Of a stretch of DNA of 64,000 bases, positions 46,981-58,265 are shown one piece after another. Every line of letters starts with the position of its first letter. The first letter of the stretch is position 1. Below the pieces are notes generated by a model. That model was not told the origin of the DNA. It saw nothing but the letters and a program-made list of their open reading frames with translations, and searched no databases. Made by a program: the position numbers and the translations under genes. Source of the DNA: Inia geoffrensis (taxonomy: Eukaryota; Chordata; Mammalia; Artiodactyla; Iniidae); assembly GCA_036417435.1 (NCBI GenBank), contig CM070909.1:11936597-12000596 (forward strand), read 5' to 3'.

Positions 46981-49900
46981 ATGGTCGCAGGAACATACAT
47001 ATTGATAATTACCTGAAACGTGAATGTATTAAAAGCTCCAACCAAAAGACACAGGCTTGCTGAATGGATACAAAAACAAGACCCGTATACATGCTGTCTA
47101 CAAGAGACCCACTTCAGACCTAGGGACACAAACAGACTGAAAGTGAGGGGATGGAAAAAGATTTTCCATGCAAATGAAAATCAAAAGAAAGCTGGAGTAG
47201 CAATGCTCATATCAGATAAAACAGACTTTAAAGTAAAGAATGTTACAAGAGACAAGGAAGGACACTACATAATGATCAAGGGATCAATCCAAGAAGAAGA
47301 TATAACAATTATGAATATGTATGCACCCAACATAGGAGTACCTGAATACAGAAAGCAAGTCCTAACAGCTCTAAAAGAGGAAATCGGCAGTAACACAATA
47401 ATACTGGGGGACTTTAACACCTCACTTACACCAATGGACAGATCATCCAAAATGAAAATAAATAAGGAAACAGAAGCTTTAAAAGACACAATAGACCAGA
47501 TAGACTTAATTGATACTTATAGGACATTCCATGCAAACAGCAGATCTAACTTTCTTCTCAAGTGGCATGGAACATTCTCCAGGATAGATCACATCTTGGG
47601 TCACAAATCAAGCCTCAGTAAATTTAAGAAAATTGAAATCATATCAAGCATCTTTTCTGGCCACAACGCTAAGAGATTAGAAATGAATTACAGGGGGAAA
47701 AACATAAAAAACACAAACACATGGAGGTTAACCAGTACGTTACTAAATAACCAAGAGATCACTGAAGAAATCAAAGCAGAAATCAGAAAATACCCGGAGA
47801 CAAATGACAACAAAAACACGACAATCCAAAGCCTATGGGATGCAGCAAAAGCAGTTCTAAGAGGGAAGTTTATAGCTATACAAGCCTACCTCAAGAAACA
47901 AGAAAAATCTCAAACAATCTAACCTTACACCTAAAGGAACTAGAGAAAGAACAAACAAAACCCAAAGTTAGCAGAAGGAAAGAAATCATAAAGATCAGAG
48001 CAGAAATAAATGAAATAGAAACAAAGAAAACAATAGCAAAGATCAATAAAAATAAAGCTGGTTCTTTGAGAAGATAAACAAAATTGATAAACCATTAGCC
48101 AGACTCATCAAGAAAAAGAGGGAGAAGACGCAAATCAATAAAATTACAAATGAAAAAGGAGAAGTTACACCGCAGAAATACAAACATCCTAAGAGACTAC
48201 TGCAAGCAACTCTATGGCAATAAAACGGACAAACTGGAAGAAATGAACAAACTCTTAGAAAGGTATAACCTTCCAAGGCTGGACCAGGAAGAAATAGAAA
48301 ATATGAAAAGAACAATCACAACTAATGAAATTGAAACTGTGATTAAAAATCTTCCAACAAACGAAGTCCAGGACCAGATGGCTTCACAGGTGAATTCTAT
48401 CACACATTTAGAGAAGAGCTAACACCCATCCTTCTCAAACTCTTCCACAAAATTGCAGAGAAAGGAACACTCCTGAACTCATTTGATCAGGCCACCATCA
48501 CCCTGATACCAAAACCAGACAAAGATACTACAAAAAAAGAAAATTACAGACCAATATCACTGATGAATATAGATGCAAAAATCCTCAACAAAATATCAGC
48601 AAACAGAATCCAACAACACATTAAAAGGATCACACACCATGATCAAGTGGGATTTATCCCAGGGATGCAAGGATTCTTCAATATACGCAAATCAATCAAG
48701 GTGATACACCATATTAACAAACTGAAGGATACAAACAATATGATCATCTCAATAGATGCAGAAAAAGCTTTTGACAAAATTCAACACCCATTTATGATAA
48801 AAACACTCCAGAAAGTGGGCATAGAGGGAACCTACCTCAACATAATAAAGGCCATATACGACAAACCCACAGCAAACATCATTCTCAATGGTGAAAAACT
48901 GAAAGCATTTCCTCTAAGATTCGGAACACGACAAGGATGCCCATTCTCACCACTATTATTCAACATAGTTTTGGAAGTCCTAGCCACGGCAATCAGAGAA
49001 GAAAAAGAAATAAAAGGAATACAAATTGGAAAAGAAGAAGTAAAACTGTCACTGTCTGCAGATGACATGATACTATACACAGAGAATCCTAAAGATGCCA
49101 CCAGAAAACTACTAGAGTTAATCAATGAATTTGGTAAAGTTGCATGATACAAAATTAGCGCACAGAAATCTCTTGCATTCTGATACACTAATGATGAAAA
49201 ATATGAAAGAGAAATTAAGGAAACACTCCCATTTACCACTGCAACAAAAAGAATAAAATACCTAGCAATAAACCTACCTAGGAAGACAAAAGACCTGTAT
49301 CCAGAAAACTATAAAACAGTGATGAAAGAAATTAAAAATGATAACAACAGATGGAAAGATATACCATGTTCTTGGATTGGAAGAATCAATATTGTGAAAA
49401 TGACTATACTACTCAAAGCAATCTACAGATTCAATGCAATCCCTATCAAATTACCAATGCCATTTTTTATGGAACTAGGAAAAAAATCTTAAAATTTGTA
49501 TGGAGACACAAAAGACCCCGAATAGCCAAGGCAGTCTTGAGGGAAAAAAACGGTGCTGGAGGAATCAGACTCCCGGACTTCAGACTATACTACAAAGCTA
49601 CAGTAATCAAGACAATATGGTACTGGCACAAAAACAGAAACACAGATCAATGGAACAAGATAGAAAGCCCAGAGATAAATCCACGCACCTATGGTCAACT
49701 AATCTATGACAAAGGAGGCAACTAATACAATGGAGAAAAGACAGCCTCTTCAATAAGTGGTGCTGGGAAATCTGGACAGCTACATGTAAAAGAATGAAAT
49801 GAGAATGCTCCCTTACACCACACACAAAAATAAACTCAAAATGGATTAGAGGCCTAAATGTAAGACTGGACACTATAAAACTCTTAGAGGAAATCATAGG

Positions 49901-50755
49901 AAGAACACTCTTTCACATAAATCATAGCAAGATCTTTTTTGATCCACCTTCTAGAGTAATGGAAATAAAAGCAAAAATAAACAAATGGGACCTAATTAAA
50001 CTTAAAAGCTTTTGCACAGCAAAGGAAACCATAAACAAGACGAAAAGACAACCCTCAGAATGGGAGAAAATATTTGCAAACGAATCAACGGACAAAGAAT
50101 TAATCTCCAAAATATATAAACAGCTCATGCAGCTCAATATTAAAGAAACGAACAACCCAATCCAAAAATGGGCAGAAGACCTAAATAGACATTTCTCCAA
50201 AGAAGACATACAGATGGCCAAGAGGCACATGAAAAGCTGCTCAACATCACTATAATTATTAGAGAAATGCAAATCAAAACTACAATGAGGTATCACCTCA
50301 CACCAGTTAGAATGGGCATCATCAGAAAATCTACAAACAACAAATGCTGGAGAGGGTGTGGAGAAAAGAGAACCCTGTTGCACTGTTGGTGGAAATGTAA
50401 ATTGATACAGCCAGTATGGAAAACAGTATGGAGGTTCCTTAAAAAACTAAAAATAGAATTACCATATGATCCAGCAATCCCACTACTGGGCATATATCCA
50501 GAGAAAACCATAATTCAAAAAGACACATGCACCCCAATGTTCACTGCAGCACTATTTACAATAGCCAGGTCATGGAAGCAACCTAAATGCCCATCAACAG
50601 ACAAATGGATAAAGAAGATGTGGTACATATATACAATGGAATATTACTCATCCAAAAAAAGGACCGAAATTGGGTCATTTGTTGAGACGTGGATGGATCT
50701 AGAGACTGTCATACATACTGAAGTCAGAAAGAGAAAAACAAATATCACATATTAA
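46981..50755 (+). pseudogene. L1 ORF2 (endonuclease-reverse transcriptase), multiply broken
   Basis: ORF2 starts MVAGTYILIIT and meets TGA at 47014-47016. It then runs open through the endonuclease domain to 47922 (CLQETHFRPRD, then LGDFNTSL, then RIDHILGHKSSLSKF). Frameshifts follow near 47922 and 48077. The reverse-transcriptase part is open from 48563 to 49147, with [16 protein letters not shown] and [15 protein letters not shown]. The catalytic box reads SADDM where L1s normally have FADD, so both aspartates are kept but F is S. The C-terminal part with the cysteine-rich end ([19 protein letters not shown]) lies in two more frames to 50755. Confidence 0.9.
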
Positions 50756-51169
50756 CGCGTGTATGTGGAATCTAGAAAAATGGTACAGATGAACCGGTCT
50801 GCAGCGCAGAAGTTGAGACACAGATGTAGAGAACAAAGGTATGGATGCCAAGGGGGGAAAGCTGAGGGGGGGCGGGGATGGTTGTGTGATGAATTGGGCG
50901 ATTGGGATTCACATGTGTACACTGATGTGTATAAAACTGATGACTAATAAGAACCTGCTGTATAAAAAAATTAATTAAATTAAATTTTAAAATTAAAAAA
51001 ACTAATACTAAACTATCTTTGGGTTATTTGTATGGAAATATGTTAATATAAATGTTTCAGACATTACATGAAATTCCTAATAATCTTATATGTTCTGGTA
51101 TAATGTTATAAGTCATAATTCTAGTTATTATTTTTTGCATATAACACCTCTAACTTTCACTTTATTTTT

Positions 51170-51317
51170 AAAATTTTATTTTATTTTATTATTTATTTAT
51201 TCTTTTTTGGCCGCTCTGCAAGGCACGTGGAATCTTAGTTCCCCGACCAGGGATTGAATCCATGCCCCCTGCAGTGGAAGCATGGCATCTTAACCACTGG
51301 ACCGCCAGGGAAGTCCC
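51170..51317 (-). mobile_element. Older tRNA-derived SINE, inverted (CHR-related)
   Basis: The text CTTAGTTCCCCGACCAGGG, CCCCCTGCAGTGGAAGC and GGACCGCCAGGGAAGTCCC is the reverse of a short CHR-related SINE. The flanks TTTCACTTTATTTTT and CTTCACTCTATTTTT may be its target duplication. Confidence 0.8.
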
Positions 51318-52568
51318 TTCACTCTATTTTTTAGAGTGGTGCTTTACCTACATTATCTAGACATTATATACCATACTCTCAATCTTAATCCTCCTTTAGT
51401 CTTAATACAAGTTAATTATATGTTTAATGCTCTTCACCAAGCCTTATTTTGTTACATCGCTCATCATTTTGATTATCTAAATCTCAGCCACTAGTCCATT
51501 TTCAGAATGACTCAGGGAAGCAGTATTTCTTGATTTCTTGCATGTTAATAAAATTTGGCTATGGCTTTGTATGAGGAAAATCACTTTGGCTGGGGAAAAA
51601 TATCACTGGCTGACACCTTCTTACTTTCAATATCTTAAAAATACTATTCCATTTAATCCTGGCAGGGAGTGTTGCTCTGAGAAAGCCTAATGTGAATCTA
51701 ATTTTCTTTTCCTTTTATTCTTAAGGGAATATTTTCCTTTTTCTATAGAGTGATTTTACTTACATCCTGTATAAGCTTTACCTTATATTACCAGGTACAT
51801 AAGGTTCTCTATCTGTTATTTCATATCTTCTTTTAAAAACCTTTTCCTGAATTATAGTTCCTCGTATTTGTCCTATTCCTTTACGTAAGTTATCTTCCTA
51901 CGAGTCTTTTTTATCTATGTGTTTTTTCTTCTTTGCCTATCTTTAACATTTGTTACTTTCTCTCAAATACTGTTCATTTTTTACATTTCTTTTTAGTCCT
52001 TAAACTTTTCTCCCTTTTCAACTTCTGTTTAAAGATCTCTTCTGTTTACTCACTCTTGTGTCCCTTCTAGTTTAGCTAGCTTTTCTGAAATGATTTTTTC
52101 TTTCATTTATAATTCTTTCCTCAGTTCTGGCATCTCATCTCTGAACTTTCTAATTTTAATTTATGTTGGTCTTTGACATGTGACACTGGTGTCTCAATTA
52201 GTGATAGTGCATTTTAAAATGGAGGTTTAATGTGTTCTATGATCATATCTTTCTAGGGAGATTTTTATGTAAGGACAATATTCTACTCCTCACTTTTTTT
52301 GTTGTTCAGCTTTTTCCAGGTATAATTAACAAACAAATTTGAAAGGTACATAAAGTGTACAAGGTAATGATATGATACACATATAAATTGTGAAAGAATA
52401 CCCCTCCCCTCATCTAGTTATTTAGCACATCTCACACATTTGGGGGGGGTTTACTTTTTAGGGTTTCGTGTTTTGGGGGGTTTTTTTGGTTAGAACATTT
52501 AAGTTCTACTCTCTTAACAAATTTCAATTACACAGTACAGTGTTATCAACGACTGTCACAATATTATA

Positions 52569-52784
52569 CAGCTGACCCCTGAATAACACAGGGATTAAAG
52601 CAAACCCCTGCAAACCCCTGCATCTGTGTATAACTTTACAGCTGGAACTCCCATATCTGAGGTTCCACATCTGCAGGTTCAACCAAGCACAAATCATATA
52701 GTACTGTAGTACATATTTATTTTTAAAATCCTGCACATAAACGGACCCACATAGTTCAAACTCATGCTGTTCAAGAGTCAACTG
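52569..52784. mobile_element. Tigger-like (Tc1/mariner class) MITE
   Basis: The left end is CAGCTGACCCCTGAATAACA and the right end is the complement of CAGTTGACTCTTGAACAGCA. TA dinucleotides flank both ends (52567-52568 and 52785-52786). This is a short pogo/Tigger-type element of the mammalian ancestor, 216 bp with no transposase. Confidence 0.85.
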
Positions 52785-52786
52785 TA

Positions 52787-52990
52787 GGGCTTCCCTGGTG
52801 GCAGTGGTTGAGAGTCCACCTGCCGATGCAGGGGACTCGGGTTTGTGGCCCGGTCCGGGAAGAACCCACATGCCGCAGAGCGGCTGGGCCCGTGAGCCAT
52901 GGCCGCTGAGCCTGCGCATCCAGAGCCTGTGCTCCGCCACGGGAGAGGCCACAGCAGTGAGCGCCTGCATACCGCAATTAAAAAAAAAAA
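52787..52990 (+). mobile_element. CHR-2 SINE inserted at the end of the Tigger-like element
   Basis: An exact 14-bp duplication, AAGAGTCAACTGTA, flanks it at 52773-52786 and 52991-53004. The left copy includes the terminal inverted repeat of the DNA transposon and its TA. The SINE head lacks three bases of GGTGGCGCAGTGG. Confidence 0.95.
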
Positions 52991-53124
52991 AAGAGTCAAC
53001 TGTATACTAAATCCTCAGACCTTATTCATCTTATAGCTGAAAGTTTACACCCTTCCATCAACCCCTTCCTATTTCCTCCAATCTCCTGACAGCCACTTTT
53101 CTTCTCTTTGTTCCTATGAGCTTG

Positions 53125-53337
53125 ACTTTTTTTTTTTTTTTTTTTGCGGTACGCGGGCCTCTCACTGCTGTGGCCTCTCCCATTGCGGAGCACAGGCTCC
53201 GGACACGCAGGCTCAGCGGCCATGGTCACGGGCCCAGCCGCTCCGCGGCATGTGGGATCCTCCCAGACCGGGGCGCGAACCCGCGTCCCCTGCATTGGCA
53301 GGCGGACTCTCAACCACTGCGCCACCAGGGAAGCCCT
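53125..53337 (-). mobile_element. CHR-2 SINE, inverted
   Basis: T run then GCGGTACGCGGGCC, ending GAAGCCC before a second T run. The body is close to consensus. Confidence 0.94.
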
Positions 53338-53877
53338 TTTTTTTTTTTTTTTAAAGATTCCACACATATGTGATACCATGCAACATTTGTCTTCCTCTAT
53401 CTGGGTCATTTCAATGAGCATTATGGCCTCAAGGTCCGTGCATGTTACCACAAACAGCAGGATGTCCTTCCTTCTCATGGTTGAACAATATTCTACTGGA
53501 TGTGTATATACCACATCTTCTTCATCCATTCATCTGCTAACAGACACTTAGATTGTTTCATGTATTGGATACTGTGAATAATGCTACTATGAACATGGAA
53601 GTGCAGATATCGCCTCAGGATCCTGTTCTCATTTCCTCTGGATAAATACCCAGAAGTGGGATTACTGGATCATATGGAATTAATATTTTTTATTTTTTGA
53701 GGAGTCTCCATACTGTTTGCTTATGGTGTCAAACACACACAAAAAATCATAACCAAGACCAATGTCAAGGAGCTTATGCTCTGTTCTTTTCTAAAAGTTT
53801 TATAGTTTCAGGTCTTACACTGGAGTCTTTAAGCCACTTTGAGTTGATTTTGTGTGTGGTATAAGATAGGGATCTAG

Positions 53878-54084
53878 GGCTTCCCTGGTGGCGCAGTGGT
53901 TGAGAGTCCGCCTGCTGATGCAGGGGACACGGGTTCGTGCCCCGGTCCGGGAAGATCCCACATGCCGCGGAGCGGCTGGGCCCGTGAGCCATGGCCGTTG
54001 AGCCTGCACGTCCAGAGCCTGTGCTCTGCAATGGGAGAGGCCACAACACTGACAGGCCCGCGTAATGCAAAAAAAAAAAAAAAA
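53878..54084 (+). mobile_element. CHR-2 SINE
   Basis: Flanked by GGATCTAG at 53870-53877 and 54085-54092; inserted in ORF2 of the ancient L1. Confidence 0.95.
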
Positions 54085-55511
54085 GGATCTAGTTTCATCC
54101 TTTTGCATGTGGATATCCAGTTTTCCCAAACCATTTATTGAAAACACTATCCTTTCTCCACCAGATATTCTGTCATAGACTGACTGACCAATTATGCGTG
54201 GGTTTGTTTCTGGGCTCTCTATTCTGTTCCACTGATCTGTGTGTCTGTTTTTACGCCAATACCATACCGTTTTGATTACTACATGTTTGTAATACAGTTT
54301 GAAGTTAGAAAGTGTGATGCCTCCAGCTTTATTCTTTCTCATGATTCCGTTGGCTATTTGTGGTCTTTTGTAATTCCACACAAATTTTAGAATTGTTTGT
54401 TCTACTTCTGTGAAAAATGTCACTGGAACTTGGATATGGATTGAACTGCATCTGTAGATGGCTTTGGGTAGTACAGACGTTTTAACAAATTAATTTTTCT
54501 GTGAGCATAAAATATCTTTCAATTTATTTGTGTCTTCTTCAATTTCTTTCATCAGTGTCATAGTTTTCAGTGTACAGGTCTTTTACCTCCTTGGTTAAAC
54601 TTAATATTAGGTATTTTATTCTTTTTGATGATATAGTAAATATATTCTTAACTTTGCTGACAGTTTATTATTAGCATACAGGAACGTAGCTGATTTTTGT
54701 ATACTGATTTTGTATCCTGCAATGTTACTGAATTTGTTTTTAGTTCTAACAGTTTTGTGGTGGCTTCTAGAATTTTCTATATGTAACATCAGATCATCTG
54801 CAAATACAGCTTTACTTCTCCCTTTTTATTGAGATAACTTTTCTTCTTTTCCTTGCCTAACTGCTCTGGCTAGGACCCCCAGTACTATGCTGAATAAAAG
54901 TGGCAAGGGTGGACATCCTTGCCTTGTTTTGACCTTAGAGGAAAAACTTTCAGCTTTCCTCTTTTGAATATGATATTAGCTGTGGGTCTGTCATATATAG
55001 CTTTCACTGTGTTGAGGTACGTTCCCTCTATACCTACTTTGTTGAGAGTTAATCATGAACGTATGCTGAATTTTGTCACATGCTTTTTCTGCACCTATTG
55101 AGGTGACCACATGATCATCACATCTCTTTTATCCTTCATTTTGTTAATGTGCTGAATCACACTGATTGATCTGCATATATTGAACCATCCTTGTATCCCT
55201 GGAATAAACTCCACTTGATCATGGTATATGATCCTTTTAATGTGCTGCTGAACTCAGTTTGCTGGTATTTTGCTGAGGATCTTTGCGTCTACACTCATTA
55301 GGAATATTGACTGTAATTTTCTTTTCTTGTAGGCTTCTTGTTTGGTTTTGATATCGAGGTAATGCTAGCCACTTAAAATGAGTTTGTAAGAGTTCCTTCC
55401 TCTTCTATTTTTCGGGAGACTTTGAGAAGGACTGGTACTAATTCTTTTTCAAATGTCTGGTAGAATTCACCAGTGAAGCCTTCTGGTTCTCAACTTTTGT
55501 TTTTTGGGGAA

Positions 55512-55718
55512 TTTTTTTTTTTTTTCTTGCAGTATGCAGGCCTCTCACTGTGTGGCCCCTCCCTTTGTGGAGCACAGGCTCAGACGCGCAGGCTCAGCAG
55601 CCATGGCTCACGGGCCCAGCCGCTCTGCAGCATGTGGGATCTCCCCGGAACGGGGCACGAACCCGTGTCCCCTGCATCGGCAGGCAGACTCCCAACCACT
55701 GAGCCACCAGGGAAGCCC
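55512..55718 (-). mobile_element. CHR-2 SINE, inverted
   Basis: T-rich run then TATGCAGGCCTCTCACTG, ending at the complement of GGGCTTCCCTGG. Slight internal deletions compared with other copies. Confidence 0.93.
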
Positions 55719-56348
55719 TGGGAAGTTTTTGATGACTGATTTAATCTCCTTATAAATAACTGGTTTGCTCAAATTTTCTACTTCTTCATGATTCAGTCAT
55801 GATCCATTTCTTCTAGGCTGTTCAATTTGATGGCATGTAATTGTTTACAGTAGTCTCTTATGATCCTTTCTATTTATGTAGTATCAGTTAAATGTCTCCT
55901 TCTGATTTTATTTCTGTCTTCTCTATTTCTTATGAAGTCTAGCTAAAGGTTTGTCTATTTTGTTTGTCTTTTTAAAAAAGACAGCTCTTGCTTTCACTGA
56001 TATTTTCTATTGTCTTTTTAGTCTCTATTTCATTTATTTCCACTCTGATATATTATTCACTTCTTTCTGGCAACTTTGGGCTTAGTTTGTCCTCCTTTAA
56101 CAAGTTCTTTGAGGTGTAAAGTTAGGTTGTTTGAGATCCTTCTCATTTCAAATGTAAGCATTTAGGACTATGAACCTCCCTCTTAGAACTTCCTTTTGCT
56201 GCATCCCGTAAATTTTGGTAGGTTGTATTTCAATTTTTATTTGTCTCCAGATATTTTTGATTTCCCTTCTGACATCCTCCTTCAACCACAGGTTGTTCAG
56301 GAGAATCCTGTTTAATCCCCACGTATCTGTGAATTTTCCAATTTTCTT

Positions 56349-57411
56349 TTCTTGTTAATTGAGGTATAACTGACATACAACATAATATTAGCTTCAGGTT
56401 TACAACGTAATGATTTGATATTGGTATATAACATATAATGATCACAAGTCTTGTTAACGTCCATTGTCATACAAAGTACACAATTTTTTTCTTGTGATGA
56501 GATTTACTCTTTTTTTTTGCGCAATACGCAGGCCTCTCACTGTTGTGGCCTCTCCCGTTGCGGAGCACAGGCTCTGGACGCGCAGGCTCAGCGGCCATGG
56601 CTCACGGGTCCAGCCACTCCGCGGCATGTGGGATCTTCCCAGACCGGGGCACAAACCAATGTCCCCTGCATTGGCAGGTGGACTCCCAACCACTGCGCCA
56701 CCAGGGAAGCCAGAGATTTACTCTTTTAGTAACTTTCAAATATGTAAAACAGTATTATTAATTATAGTCACAATGCTGTGTATTACATCCCCAGGACTTA
56801 CTTATTTTATAACTGGAAGTTTGTATTTTTTGACTCCCTTCAACCATTTCACTAACCCCCACACCCTGCCTATGGCAACCACCAATCTGTTCTCTGTATC
56901 TATGAGCTTGGTTTTTTGTTCATTTGTTGTTTAGATTCAACATGTGAGATCATATGGTATTTCTTTCTCTGTCTGACTTATTTCACTGAGCATGATGCCC
57001 TCAAGATACATTCATGTTGTCACAAATAGCAATACTTCATTCTTTTTTATGGCTGAATAATATTCCATTGTACATATATACTACATCTTCCTTATCCATC
57101 ATCAATGGACACTTGGGTTGTTTCCTTATCTCGGTGATTGTAAAAAAACATTGCAATGAACATAGGGGTGTATGTATCTTTTCAAGTTAAGTGTTTTTGT
57201 TTTCTTCATATACCCAGAAGTGGAATGGCTGGATCATATGGTAGTTCTATTTTTATTTCTTTGAGGAACTTCTACACTGTTTTCCCCAGTGGCTGCACCA
57301 ATTTACATTCCCATCAACAGTGCACAAGGGTTCCCTTTTCTCCGCATCCTCACCAACACTTGTTATTTCTTGTCTTTTTGAAAAAAGCCACTCTAACAGG
57401 TATGAGGTGAT
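56349..57411 (-). mobile_element. Second L1, 5'-truncated, nested in the ancient L1
   Basis: The 3' UTR begins at about 56350 ('taattgaggtataactgaca') and the ORF2 C-terminal text extends to 57411. The duplication AATTTTCCA(A/G)TTTTCTT flanks it at 56332-56348 and 57412-57428 (one mismatch in 17). Removing the insert restores continuous ORF2 text of the host L1. Confidence 0.88.
56514..56712 (-). mobile_element. CHR-2 SINE nested in the second L1
   Basis: The exact 15-bp duplication GAGATTTACTCTTTT flanks it at 56499-56513 and 56713-56727. Confidence 0.96.
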
Positions 57412-58265
57412 AATTTTCCAGTTTTCTTCTTGTAAATGATTTCTAGTTTCATACCACTGTGGTCAGAAAAGATACCTGTTATGATTTCAACCTTCTTAAA
57501 TTTATTAAGACTTGTTTTGTGGCCTAACATATAATCTATTCTCCAGAGTGTTCCACGTGTGCTCTAGAAGAATGTGCATTCTGGTGCTGTTAGATGGAAT
57601 GTTTCTAAACATCTCTTAAGTCCACCTAGTCTAATATGTAGTTTAAGTCCAATATTTGCTTACTGATTTTTGCCTGGGTGTTCTATCCACTACTGAAAGT
57701 GAGGTACTGAAGTCCCTACTATTGTTGTATTGCTGTCTATTACTCTCTCCAGGCCTGTTAATATTTGCATCATATATGGAGGTGCTCCTATGTTGGGTGT
57801 ATAAACAAAGTTATATCTTCTTGGACTGACTCCATTATCATTATATAATGACCTCTTTTGTCTCTTGTTACAGTCTGCAGCTTAGAATCTATTTTGTTTC
57901 ATATCAGTATAGCTTGCTTGCTTTCTTTCAGTTTCCATTCATATGGAACACATTTTTCCATCCCTTTACTTTCAAAGTGTGTGTTTCCTTAAGGCTGAAG
58001 TGAGTCTCTTGCAGGCAACATACAGTGAGTCTTGTGTTTTATCCATTCAGCTACTGTACATGTTTTCATTGCAGAATATAGTCCATTTCCATGTAAAGTA
58101 ATTATTGATAAGTATAGGCTTCCTATTGCCATTCTGTTGCTGTCTGGCTGTTTTGTATTTCAATTGTTCCCTTCTTCTCTTCCTCTCTTTGTGATTTGAT
58201 GATTTTTCTATTAATCTTTTGTATATCTATGACAGGTTTTTGTTTTTGATTCCCATTAGGCTTAC

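Larger units (their letters stand above)
45133..51000 (+). mobile_element. Near-full-length L1, antisense to LRP6, inactivated
   Basis: The unit of about 5.9 kb starts with 'ggaaccaagatggtggagta', the equivalent of the L1 5' end. It has about 890 bp of 5' UTR, then ORF1 from about 46026, ORF2 from 46981, a 3' UTR and an A/T-rich end near 51000. Its size and completeness suggest insertion later than the neighbouring L1M fragments, but both ORFs are broken. No convincing target duplication was found at the ends. Confidence 0.9.
52290..58262 (-). mobile_element. Ancient L1M, 3' part (ORF2 and 3' UTR), inverted
   Basis: Read on the minus strand this runs from the inter-ORF spacer (TATGTAAGCCTAATGGGAATC) into the ORF2 endonuclease (CAAGAGACTCACTTCAGCC). 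It then passes through the reverse transcriptase and the C-terminal part around 53815-54423 ([20 protein letters not shown] in translation) to 3' UTR near 52290. A gap of some hundred bases is apparent near 53710. It is interrupted by a second L1, a Tigger-like element and several CHR-2 SINEs. Confidence 0.85.

Noticed and set aside
47020..47922. A 300-residue open frame that could pass for a host nuclease gene
   Set aside because: It is the endonuclease part of L1 ORF2, flanked by an in-frame TGA upstream and frameshifts downstream, and belongs to the L1 at 45133-51000.
45133..51000. Target-site duplication for the near-full-length L1
   Set aside because: Text around 45120 and 51000 shares only short A/T-rich strings. 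I could not find a convincing repeat.
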